DNA of 5,452 nt from Burkholderiales bacterium (GTDB lineage: Bacteria; Pseudomonadota; Gammaproteobacteria; Burkholderiales; SG8-39), in NCBI GenBank assembly GCA_027457185.1, contig DAIDTN010000212.1:1-5452 (forward strand), written 5' to 3'. Position 1 is the first letter of the stretch. Every line of letters begins with the position of its first letter. The notes below the pieces were generated by a model. It did no database searches, was not told where the DNA came from, and saw only the letters and a list, made by a program, of their open reading frames with translations. Position numbers and translations under genes: made by a program. Shown in pieces: positions 1-5,452 of the stretch.

Positions 1-777
1 TTCGTCGAGTTCGCGCATGTGGCCGCGCTTCAGATGCGAGGGCAAGGCGATCGGTCCGAAGCGCACCCGCATCAACCGGCTTACGGTCAGGTGCATGGCT
101 TCGAACAGGCGTCGCACTTCGCGATTGCGCCCTTCGGCGAGCACCACGTTGTACCAGTGGTTGCTGCCCTGCCCGCCGGCGTCATCGATGTTGTCCAGGT
201 GCGCTGGGCCGTCATCGAGCTGCACCCCGGTGCGCAGGGTCTGAATCTGCTCACCGGTCAGCTCGCCGAGTACGCGCACGGCGTACTCGCGCTCGATGCT
301 GTGGCGCGGATGCATCAGGCGGTTGGCGAGTTCGCCCGAGGTGGTAAAGATCAACAAGCCGCTGGTATTGAAGTCCAGCCGCCCGACGGCAACCCATTTG
401 GCGCCGCGCCGGCGCGGCAGCTGGTCGAACACCTCGGGTCGGCCTTCCGGGTCGTCGCGGCTGACGATCTCGCCCGTGGGTTTGTGATAAAGGAGCACGC
501 GCGCCGCCGCGCCATGGCGCAGGCGCAGCGGCCGGCCGTCGACCTGTATCCGGTCGGCCGCACTGACGCGCGTCCCGACCCCGGCCGGTTCGCCGTTGAC
601 GCTCACCCGGCCGGCGGCTATCCATTGCTCCATTTCGCGGCGCGAACCGAGCCCGGCGCCGGCGAGCACCTTTTGCAGCTTCTCCGAAGTCGCAGGTGCG
701 CTAGTCGGCGGCGGCGGTCGGCGCGGCGGCTTCGGCGGCCGCCCTCGGCTGTTCGCTGGGCGATGTCTGGTAGGCAA
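1..777 (-). CDS. rluB: 23S rRNA pseudouridine synthase RluB (RsuA/RluB/RluE/RluF family), 3' end beyond the window
   Basis: The frame is open from an upstream TAA at 795-793 to the left edge with no stop, giving 259 codons from TTG 777; the C-terminus is missing. By family knowledge the enzyme isomerises a uridine of 23S rRNA (U2605 in E. coli) in the large-subunit precursor. Seen in the sequence, numbered from TTG 777: a basic, proline-rich leader (1-31); an S4 RNA-binding domain beginning EKLQKVLAGAGLGSRRE (about 32-80); the catalytic motif GRLDFNTSGLL with nucleophile Asp135; then ELANRLMHPR, EREYAVRVLGEL and the EGRNREVRRLFEA block, all typical of the family. No ATG precedes the S4 domain, so the start must be TTG 777 or TTG 783, overlapping the end of scpB by 77-83 nt; no clear Shine-Dalgarno is visible. 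Position after scpB is common in proteobacteria. RluB rather than a paralogue is inferred from that context. Family is sure, start is not. Confidence 0.93.
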   Translation of the reverse strand, partial: MPTRHRPANSRGRPPKPPRRPPPPTSAPATSEKLQKVLAGAGLGSRREMEQWIAAGRVSVNGEPAGVGTRVSAADRIQVDGRPLRLRHGAAARVLLYHKPTGEIVSRDDPEGRPEVFDQLPRRRGAKWVAVGRLDFNTSGLLIFTTSGELANRLMHPRHSIEREYAVRVLGELTGEQIQTLRTGVQLDDGPAHLDNIDDAGGQGSNHWYNVVLAEGRNREVRRLFEAMHLTVSRLMRVRFGPIALPSHLKRGHMRELDE

Positions 778-1306
778 GGTCAAGGGTGCTGCTTATCTGT
801 TCAAGCGGTGGCAATTCCTGCAGGGAACGCAGGCCCAGGTCATCGAGGAAAGTCTTGGTGGTTGCATACAGCGCGGGCCGCCCCGGAACGTCGCGATAGC
901 CTACCGTATCGATCCAGCCACGCGCCTCGAGACTCTTGATGACATTGGTGGACACGGCCACGCCGCGAATGTCCTCGATGTCGCCGCGCGTCGCCGGCTG
1001 GCGGTAGGCGATGATGGCGAGCGTTTCCATCACCGCACGCGAATAGCGCGGCGGCCTGTCGTGGGACAGCCGCTCCAGATACGGCTGGAACTCGGGGCGG
1101 GTCTGAAAGCGCCAGCCGCTCGCAAGGTTGACCAGTTCCACGCCCCGGTCCCGCCAGGCTTCGCGCAGTTCGTCGAGTAGGCGCCGCAGCGTGTCGGCGC
1201 CGATGTCCTCTTCGAACAGGCGCCTCAGTTCGGCCAGCGTGAGCGGCTACTGCGCGGCGAGCAGCGCGGTCTCGAGTACGGTCTTGGCTTCATTCGGATT
1301 CAGCAT
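701..1306 (-). CDS. scpB: Segregation and condensation protein B (ScpB), interrupted by an in-frame amber stop at codon 20
   Basis: ScpB dimers bind the kleisin ScpA and, with SMC, form the bacterial condensin that organises newly replicated chromosomes. From ATG 1306 the frame reads MLNPNEAKTVLETALLAAQ, then TAG (1249-1247), then PLTLAELRRLFEEDIGAD and on to a TAG at 703-701. The full frame is 201 codons, normal for the family. The first winged-helix domain lies at about 5-80; the second holds the characteristic ETLAIIAYRQPATRGDIEDIRGV and STNVIKSLEARGWI blocks (about 95-160). An alanine-rich tail (AAAEAAAPTAAAD) follows and overlaps rluB. Sequence is family-like on both sides of the stop in one frame, so this is a single substitution (from GAG or CAG), not an indel. 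If the stop is real, the main product is a 19-residue peptide, unless translation restarts at GTG 1141 (146 residues, most of the first winged helix lost). The start overlaps the scpA end by 17 nt, suggesting coupling. It may be a recent pseudogene or a base-call error. Confidence 0.9.
1247..1249 (-). other. In-frame premature TAG codon in scpB (codon 20)
   Basis: The plus strand reads cta at 1247-1249, which is TAG in the scpB frame set by ATG 1306 and by the downstream conserved coding. It sits between ...LLAAQ and PLTLAEL..., where ScpB homologues as I know them usually carry Glu (AQEPL). TAG is also the terminal stop of scpB itself and of the M50 gene in this window, so a genome-wide reassignment of TAG is unlikely. 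Confidence 0.9.
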
Positions 1307-2150
1307 GGGCAAGCTTCACGTAAATCGGAGCATAGGGCTCCAACTGGGTCACTTCGATCAGACTCTCGCGCACCAATTCCAGCACTGCGAGAAAACTCAC
1401 CACCACTACCGCCACTCCCTTGCTTACCTCGAACAGCGTGGTGAAATCGGCGAACTGGCCGCTTTGCAGGCGGCGCAGGATGCCAGACATGAATTCACGC
1501 ACCGACAATTCCTCGCGCGTGACTTTATGATGTCGGGTCATGCGCGCATGCATCAGCAGCGTCTGCCACGCGGCGATCAGGTCCTCGGTGCGCACCTGCG
1601 GCAGGCGCTGCGCCGCCGCCTGTTCGATCCACACCTCCACCGTTAGGAAATCGCGCCCCAGCACGGGAAGCGCATCGAGCTTGTGCGCCGCAAGCTTCAT
1701 GGCCTCGTATTCCATCAGGCGGCGCACCAATTCGGCGCGCGGATCTTCTTCCTCCTCGCGCAGGGCGCGCGGACGCGGCAGCAGCATTCTCGACTTGATT
1801 TCCATCAGCAGCGCTGCCATCAGCAGATACTCGGCGGCGAGTTCCAGGTTGCGCCGGCGCATCAGCTCGACGTACTCCAGATACTGCTCGGTGAGCCGCG
1901 CCATCGGGATATCGAGGATGTCGATGTTGGCCCTGCGGATCAGATACAGCAGAAGATCGAGCGGTCCCTCGAACGTATCGAGAAACACCTCAAGCGCATC
2001 CGGCGGAATGTACAAATCCGCCGGCATTTCCATCAAGGCTTCGCCGCGCACCGTGGCAACGCGCGCGTCGGCCGCCGCAGACAGCGGCGCGATCGCTGCG
2101 CCCGTGCCCGGATCGAAGGGTGCGTCGTTGGCTGCGGCAGCTTCGATCAC
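1290..2150 (-). CDS. scpA: Segregation and condensation protein A (ScpA), kleisin subunit of SMC-ScpAB
   Basis: ScpA is the kleisin that bridges the SMC heads and binds ScpB. From GTG 2150 the protein has 286 residues. An Ala-rich, poorly conserved leader (1-35) is followed by the N-terminal kleisin domain with DLYIPPDALEVFLDTFEGPL and LDLLLYLIRRANIDILDIPMA (about 45-84), helical segments LTEQYLEYVELM and AAEYLLMAALLMEIKSRMLLP (about 87-125), an acidic linker (REEEEDPRAE, 131-140), and a C-terminal winged-helix region from about 205 containing TREELSVREFMSGILRRL and ending EPYAPIYVKLAH. The frame stays open upstream to 2429, but that part lies inside trpS in another frame and is not kleisin-like. 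The GTG overlaps the trpS TGA as GTGA, a classic coupled junction, and fits the family length. ATG 2033 (247 residues) is an alternative start. The gene ends TGA at 1292-1290, just inside scpB. Confidence 0.95.
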   Translation of the reverse strand: MIEAAAANDAPFDPGTGAAIAPLSAAADARVATVRGEALMEMPADLYIPPDALEVFLDTFEGPLDLLLYLIRRANIDILDIPMARLTEQYLEYVELMRRRNLELAAEYLLMAALLMEIKSRMLLPRPRALREEEEDPRAELVRRLMEYEAMKLAAHKLDALPVLGRDFLTVEVWIEQAAAQRLPQVRTEDLIAAWQTLLMHARMTRHHKVTREELSVREFMSGILRRLQSGQFADFTTLFEVSKGVAVVVVSFLAVLELVRESLIEVTQLEPYAPIYVKLAHAESE

Positions 2151-3349
2151 GAGTAGCTCAATCCCATCGCTTCGCGCACGTCGCGCATGGTCTCGGCCGC
2201 AAGCGCGCGCGCTTTTTCGCAGCCGTCGGCGATAATGCTTTTTACCAGCGTCGGATCGTCCAAATAACGCTGCGCGCGCTCGCGCATCGGCGCCTGCTCG
2301 GCCAGTATCGATTGAATCAGCGGCTGCTTGCATTCGAGGCAGCCGATCCCGGCGCTGGTGCAGCCTTTCCGCACCCAGGCGCGGGTAGCGTCGTCCGAAT
2401 ACACCAAATGGAGCTGCCATACCGGGCATTTTTCCGGGTCGCCCGGATCGCTGCGCTTTACCCTCGCAGGATCGGTCGGCATGGTGCGCAACTTCTTCGT
2501 CACCGTGGCGGCGTCCTCGCGCAGGGTGATGGTGTTGTTGTAGGACTTGGACATTTTCTGGCCGTCCAGTCCCGGCAGCTTGGAAGACTCGGTCAGGAGC
2601 GCCTGCGGCTCGGCCAGGATCATGCGTCCGCCGCCCTCGAGGTAGCCGAACAGCCGCTCCCGGTCGCCCATCGACAGATTCTGCTGCTCGTTCAGCAGCG
2701 CCCGCGCCGCCTGCAGCGCGCCTTCGTCGCCCTGCTCCTGATAGCGCGTGCGCAGTTCGTTATACAACCTGCCCTTCTTGCTGCCGAGTTTCTTCACTGC
2801 CGCCTTCGCCTTGTCCTCGACGCCCGCCTCGCGCCCGAACAGATGATTGAAGCGGCGCGCCACCTCGCGCGTCAACTCGACGTGTGGCACCTGGTCCTCG
2901 CCCACCGGCACCCAGGCGGCGCGGTACATCAGGATGTCGGCGCTTTGCAGCAAGGGATAGCCGAGGAAACCGTAGGTGGCGAGATCGCGGTCGGCGAGCT
3001 TCTCCTGCTGATCCTTGTAGCTCGGAACCCGCTCCAGCCAGCCCAGCGGGGTGATCATCGACAACAGCGTATGCAGTTCCGCGTGCTCCGGCACGCGCGA
3101 CTGTATGAACAGCGTCGCCCGCGCCGGGTCGATGCCCGCCGCGAGCCAGTCGATCACCATATCCCAGACATGCTCTTCGATCACCGCGGGGGTGTCGTAA
3201 TGCGTCGTTAGCGCATGCCAGTCGGCAACGAAAAAAAGACAAGGGTATTCGCTTTGCAGCCTGACCCAGTTTTTGAGAGCGCCGTGGAAATGTCCCAAGT
3301 GCAAGCTTCCGGTGGGGCGCATGCCCGAGACGACGCGCTGCTCGTACAT
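2147..3349 (-). CDS. trpS: Tryptophanyl-tRNA synthetase, long proteobacterial form with four-cysteine motif
   Basis: This class I aminoacyl-tRNA synthetase charges tRNA-Trp in the cytoplasm. The protein is 400 residues from ATG 3349. Visible are SGMRPTGSLHLGH with the HIGH-type signature HLGH at 17-20, the Rossmann catalytic core through GYPLLQSADILMYRA (130-144) and VPVGEDQVPHVELTRE, and the KMSKS loop at 265-269 within LPGLDGQKMSKSYNNTI. The usual short bacterial TrpS is about 330 residues; the extra length here is mainly an insertion at about 176-245 (KAKAAVKKLGSKKGRLYNEL onward), which is normal for the long form found in many proteobacteria. Past the catalytic core are Cys308, Cys330, Cys337 and Cys340 (C-x21-C-x6-C-x2-C), recalling the [4Fe-4S]-binding pattern described for Thermotoga maritima TrpRS. 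A ribosome binding site AGGAA lies 9 nt upstream. The TGA stop overlaps the scpA start. No Trp-codon leader or T-box is visible upstream. Confidence 0.98.
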   Translation of the reverse strand: MYEQRVVSGMRPTGSLHLGHFHGALKNWVRLQSEYPCLFFVADWHALTTHYDTPAVIEEHVWDMVIDWLAAGIDPARATLFIQSRVPEHAELHTLLSMITPLGWLERVPSYKDQQEKLADRDLATYGFLGYPLLQSADILMYRAAWVPVGEDQVPHVELTREVARRFNHLFGREAGVEDKAKAAVKKLGSKKGRLYNELRTRYQEQGDEGALQAARALLNEQQNLSMGDRERLFGYLEGGGRMILAEPQALLTESSKLPGLDGQKMSKSYNNTITLREDAATVTKKLRTMPTDPARVKRSDPGDPEKCPVWQLHLVYSDDATRAWVRKGCTSAGIGCLECKQPLIQSILAEQAPMRERAQRYLDDPTLVKSIIADGCEKARALAAETMRDVREAMGLSYS

Positions 3350-3358
3350 TTAGGCGGA

Positions 3359-3363
3359 TTCCT
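3359..3363 (-). promoter_or_regulatory. Shine-Dalgarno site of trpS
   Basis: In the 12-nt gap before trpS the mRNA reads TAGGAATCCGCCTAA then ATG. The AGGAA core is 9 nt from the start and overlaps the TAG stop of the M50 gene, so ribosomes ending on that gene could pass directly to trpS. It is the clearest ribosome binding site in the window and fixes the trpS start. Confidence 0.7.
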
Positions 3364-4024
3364 AGAGTTGGAAGATCGCTGCGATCACGGCGATCGATGC
3401 GTTAACCATGGGGTCAAGGATTGCGCCCAGGATATTGGTGAACAGCAGCAGCAGCAGGATCGGGAATCCGTACGGCTCCAGACGCGAAAAGCGGTACGCC
3501 AGGCGGTTGGGCAGCAGGCTCACCGCGATGCGGCCGCCATCGAGCGGCAAGATCGGCAGTAGATTGAGCAGCATCAACACCAGGTTGATGGTAATGCCCG
3601 CCTTGGCCATCAGACTAAGCGGCAGTGTAAATAGATTCTGCGGCGCCACCAGCGCGAATTTGAGCGAGAGTGCCCAGAGCAGGGCCATCACCAGGTTGGC
3701 GAACGGTCCCGCCGCCGCCACCCACAACATGTCGCGCTTGGGGTGTCGCAGTCCGGCGAAATTTACCGGCACCGGCTTGGCCCACCCGAACAGTATGCCG
3801 CCCGCGCCGAACATTCTGCTCATGAACAGGATCAACAGCGGCACCAGCACGGTGCCGACCGGATCGATATGGCGCAGCGGATTGAGGCTCACGCGCCCGA
3901 GCACATAGGCGGTGTTGTCGCCAAAATGCCGCGCTACGTAGCCATGCGCCGCTTCATGCAGGGTGATCGCAAAGATCACGGGAAGCGCATAGATCGCGAT
4001 TTCCTGTACGAGATTCAATTCCAT
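3362..4024 (-). CDS. M50 family site-2-protease-like integral membrane zinc metalloprotease
   Basis: The protein has 220 residues and is strongly hydrophobic. By family knowledge such proteins are intramembrane zinc proteases related to the YwhC/Rip and S2P groups; the substrate here is unknown. The first membrane segment (about 8-30) carries the zinc motif HEAAH (His23, Glu24, His27) in LPVIFAITLHEAAHGYVARH. Then come LGRVSLNPLRHIDPVGT (42-58), a membrane stretch at about 57-72, FGWAKPVPVN (79-88), the conserved AAGPFANL motif (104-111) in a further segment, and the second active-site motif NLLPILPLDGGR, with Asp162 the likely third zinc ligand. Hydrophobic stretches at about 186-203 and 207-219 end the protein. 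No PDZ or CBS domain is present, so this is the minimal form. The start at ATG 4024 has only a weak CGGA upstream. It lies 30 nt after yciO and 12 nt before trpS, so it is probably cotranscribed, but its neighbours do not reveal a substrate. Confidence 0.93.
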   Translation of the reverse strand: MELNLVQEIAIYALPVIFAITLHEAAHGYVARHFGDNTAYVLGRVSLNPLRHIDPVGTVLVPLLILFMSRMFGAGGILFGWAKPVPVNFAGLRHPKRDMLWVAAAGPFANLVMALLWALSLKFALVAPQNLFTLPLSLMAKAGITINLVLMLLNLLPILPLDGGRIAVSLLPNRLAYRFSRLEPYGFPILLLLLFTNILGAILDPMVNASIAVIAAIFQL

Positions 4025-4054
4025 TGGTCCGTCTGCGTCAAAACAGTAAGTCTA

Positions 4055-4690
4055 TCAGACTCGAGGTTCGAACCCGAACGGTTCCAGGCTGCCCTTGCCT
4101 TGCCGCAGCAATTCCGGGGCGGCCCCAGTCAAATCGACCATGGTTGTCGGATCGATGCCGCAGGGCCCGGCGTCCAGCACCAGATCAAGCGCATGTTCCA
4201 GGCGCGCGCGGATCTCCTGCGCATCGTTGAGCGGCAGCGCATCCCCGGGCAGACTCAGCGTAGCCGACAGCAGCGGCTCGCCCAGCGCCGCCAGCAGCGC
4301 CTGCGCCACCGCATGCTCGGGTACGCGCATCCCTATGGTCTTGCGCCGCGGATGCAGCAGGCGCCGCGGCACCTCGCGGCTTGCGCGAAGGATGAAGGTG
4401 TAGCTTCCCGGAGTGAGCTTCTTCAGCAGCCGGTATTGCACGTTGTCCACCTGCGCGTAAGTAGCGATCTCCGACAGATCGCGGCACATCAGCGTCAGGT
4501 GGTGCTTGTCGTCAATTTTGCGGATGTTGCGCAGTCGCTGCATCGCGTCCTTGTCGCCGATCTGGCAGCCGATGGCGTAGCAGGAATCGGTCGGATAGGC
4601 GATCACCCCGCCGGTGCGAATGATGGCAGCTGCCTGCGCGATCAGGCGCGCTTGCGGATTGGCAGGATGGACCGCGAAATACTGCGACAT
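4055..4690 (-). CDS. yciO: YciO family protein (YrdC/Sua5 fold, L-threonylcarbamoyladenylate synthase-like)
   Basis: The 211-residue protein closely follows the E. coli YciO pattern as I know it: MSQYFAVHPANPQARLI at the start, GGVIAYPTDSCYAIGC (27-42), LTLMCRDLSE (65-74), TPGSYTFIL (93-101), KTIGMRVPEH (117-126), GEPLLSATLSLPG (137-149) and TTMVDLTG. This is the YrdC fold, which binds RNA and nucleotide; its TsaC/Sua5 members make threonylcarbamoyl-AMP for the t6A37 modification of tRNA. YciO proteins are paralogues whose physiological role is less clear. The canonical KxRP...PL signature of TsaC is replaced here by RKIDDKHHLTL, matching the YciO branch, so I would not assign tsaC. There is no C-terminal Sua5 domain. 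The start at ATG 4690 is supported by homology, though no purine-rich Shine-Dalgarno precedes it. It follows the PHP gene by 54 nt, the same pairing seen in many proteobacteria. Confidence 0.93.
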   Translation of the reverse strand: MSQYFAVHPANPQARLIAQAAAIIRTGGVIAYPTDSCYAIGCQIGDKDAMQRLRNIRKIDDKHHLTLMCRDLSEIATYAQVDNVQYRLLKKLTPGSYTFILRASREVPRRLLHPRRKTIGMRVPEHAVAQALLAALGEPLLSATLSLPGDALPLNDAQEIRARLEHALDLVLDAGPCGIDPTTMVDLTGAAPELLRQGKGSLEPFGFEPRV

Positions 4691-4744
4691 TTGAGACCAG
4701 GGAGGGGATAACTGCGATGAAACAATTCAAACCCGATAGGTCTC
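4691..4744 (-). promoter_or_regulatory. PHP gene-yciO intergenic spacer with a 6-bp inverted repeat and no Shine-Dalgarno
   Basis: This is the longest non-coding stretch in the window (54 nt). On the transcript it begins GAGACC directly after the PHP stop (4744-4739) and has the complement GGTCTC (4698-4693) two bases before the yciO ATG. A CCCCTCCC tract lies just 5' of the second arm and could pair in part with CGGG near the first arm. No purine-rich ribosome binding site precedes yciO, so coupling to the PHP gene or a folded leader is possible. There is no U-tract, so it is not an intrinsic terminator. The regulatory role is speculative. Confidence 0.25.
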
Positions 4745-5452
4745 TCACCAATCGTGCCAGACCGGCTTGAGATCGGCAGCCAGATTGGGTAATTTGCCCA
4801 GATCCACGCGCGATTCGCCCGGGCCGTGAAAATCCGAACCGCGCGAAGCGAGCAGGCCGAATTCCTGCGCCAGGATCGCATACTCCAGAAACTGCTCGGC
4901 GGTATGGCTGCTGGTGACCACCTCGATACCGGTGCCGCCGCCATCCTTGAACTCACCCAGGAATTTGCGCATCTCGGTGCGCATGAGTTTGTAGCGCCCC
5001 GGATGCGCGAGCACTGCCACGCCCCCACCCGCCTTGATGCAGGCGAGGCCATCGTGCAAGGTCGCCCACTGGTGCGGCACATAGCCGGGTTTGCCGCTCA
5101 CCAGGTAATGCTGGAACGCGCTATTGACGTCGCCGACATAGCGCTTTTCCACCAGAAAGCGCGCGAAATGCGTGCGGCCGATAAGATTGGGATTGTCGAC
5201 ATAGGCGTAGGCGCCCTCCAGGCTGCCCGGAATACCGGCGCGCGCAAGATCCTGCGCCATTTTCTTCGCGCGCTCGGTGCGGCCCTGGCGTATCGCCAGC
5301 AGGCCCTGCTGCAGTTGCGCATTGTCCGGATCAATGTTGAGGCCGACGATGTGGACCGTGATCCCCCCCCAGCTGACCGACACTTCAACGCCGTCGACAA
5401 ACCGCAGGCGCAATTCGGCCGCCTGCGTGCGCGCTTCCGCCAAGCCGGAAAT
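4745..5452 (-). CDS. rnm: PHP-domain phosphoesterase (RNase AM / 3',5'-nucleoside bisphosphate phosphatase family), 5' end beyond the window
   Basis: The visible 235 codons run from the right edge to TGA 4747-4745; the N-terminus with the first PHP metal motif is off the window. Family members are metal-dependent phosphoesterases: E. coli Rnm/YciV (formerly TrpH) is a 5'-3' exoribonuclease that matures rRNA 5' ends, and a Chromobacterium relative hydrolyses 3',5'-nucleoside bisphosphates. Visible motifs in order: GVEVSVSW (metal-binding Glu, codon at 5386), HIVGLNIDP, a substrate-cap-like insert with IGRTHFARFLV, then VAVLAHPGRYKL, EVVTSSHT and GSDFHGPGESRVDLG, the last supplying the final Asp and His ligands. 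The C-terminus PVWHDW is typical and complete. The TTG at 5443 is not the start, since the frame is open and family-like upstream of it (ISG-LAEAR). A run of eight G (coding strand, 5370-5363) lies within SVSWGGI and is in frame. It heads the visible cluster; its promoter lies outside. Confidence 0.93.
   Translation of the reverse strand: MSGLAEARTQAAELRLRFVDGVEVSVSWGGITVHIVGLNIDPDNAQLQQGLLAIRQGRTERAKKMAQDLARAGIPGSLEGAYAYVDNPNLIGRTHFARFLVEKRYVGDVNSAFQHYLVSGKPGYVPHQWATLHDGLACIKAGGGVAVLAHPGRYKLMRTEMRKFLGEFKDGGGTGIEVVTSSHTAEQFLEYAILAQEFGLLASRGSDFHGPGESRVDLGKLPNLAADLKPVWHDW

Noticed and set aside
19..939. Long plus-strand open frame (306 codons)
   Set aside because: It lies antisense to rluB and scpB, whose proteins carry clear family motifs; its own translation shows no recognisable domain and is Arg/Ala/Gln-rich as expected of a GC-rich shadow frame.
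701..1306. Genome-wide reassignment of TAG to an amino acid as the explanation of the scpB stop
   Set aside because: TAG ends the M50 gene (3364-3362) exactly where the protein should end, 12 nt before trpS, and also ends scpB (703-701), so TAG acts as a normal stop here.
2151..2429. Upstream extension of scpA to an ATG at 2429
   Set aside because: The added 93 residues come from a different frame of trpS and are not kleisin-like; GTG 2150 overlapping the trpS stop gives the usual ScpA length.
2120..3211. Long plus-strand open frame (363 codons)
   Set aside because: It is antisense to trpS, and GC-rich codon bias keeps this frame open. The low-complexity translation has no motif.
3350..3361. 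Attenuator or T-box upstream of trpS
   Set aside because: Only 12 nt separate it from the M50 gene, with a simple ribosome binding site and no room for a leader structure.
3743..4711. Long plus-strand open frame (322 codons)
   Set aside because: It is antisense to yciO and the M50 gene, both well supported by motifs; no domain is visible in it.
4701..4770. Plus-strand GGAGGGG followed by ATG 4717 and a 17-codon open frame ending TGA 4770
   Set aside because: The Shine-Dalgarno-like site is well spaced, but the peptide (MKQFKPDRSLTNRARPA) is unrecognised, mostly antisense to the PHP gene end, and has no visible promoter; most likely chance.

Overview
The window is one tightly packed minus-strand gene cluster from a GC-rich proteobacterium. 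The gene order and the protein variants (a roughly 400-residue TrpS, ScpA with the YIPPDALEVFL motif, and YciO followed by an M50 protease) point to a betaproteobacterium, perhaps of the Nitrosomonadales/Burkholderiales type. That placement rests on recognising the families and on synteny, not on a database search.

In the direction of transcription (right to left) the genes are: a 5'-truncated PHP-domain phosphoesterase/RNase AM-like gene (5452-4745); a YciO/YrdC/Sua5-family protein (4690-4055); an integral-membrane M50 (site-2 protease) metalloprotease (4024-3362); tryptophanyl-tRNA synthetase trpS (3349-2147); scpA (GTG start, 2150-1290); scpB (1306-701); and the first roughly 260 codons of rluB, which runs off the left edge. 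The largest gap is 54 bases (4691-4744). Most other junctions are short gaps or overlaps: trpS/scpA share GTGA, scpA/scpB overlap by 17 nt, and scpB/rluB probably overlap by about 77-83 nt. This fits a single transcript with coupled translation. I see no plus-strand gene, RNA gene, mobile element, CRISPR array or internal terminator.

The genes mix RNA and translation functions (RNase AM-like PHP protein, YciO, TrpS, RluB) with the SMC partner subunits ScpA and ScpB for chromosome condensation, plus one membrane protease.

The strongest anomaly is in scpB. The normal ScpB N-terminus is present from the ATG at 1306, but codon 20 is an amber stop (TAG, 1249-1247). The same frame then continues, recognisably ScpB, to codon 201. 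Either this is a nonsense mutation or sequencing error, or the strain makes a shortened ScpB from an internal start, or the stop is suppressed. Second in interest are an rluB start that can only be non-ATG and lies inside scpB, and a four-cysteine motif in TrpS resembling the [4Fe-4S] site of Thermotoga TrpRS. I found no clearly new multi-gene system; this is a housekeeping region with one broken or unusual gene.
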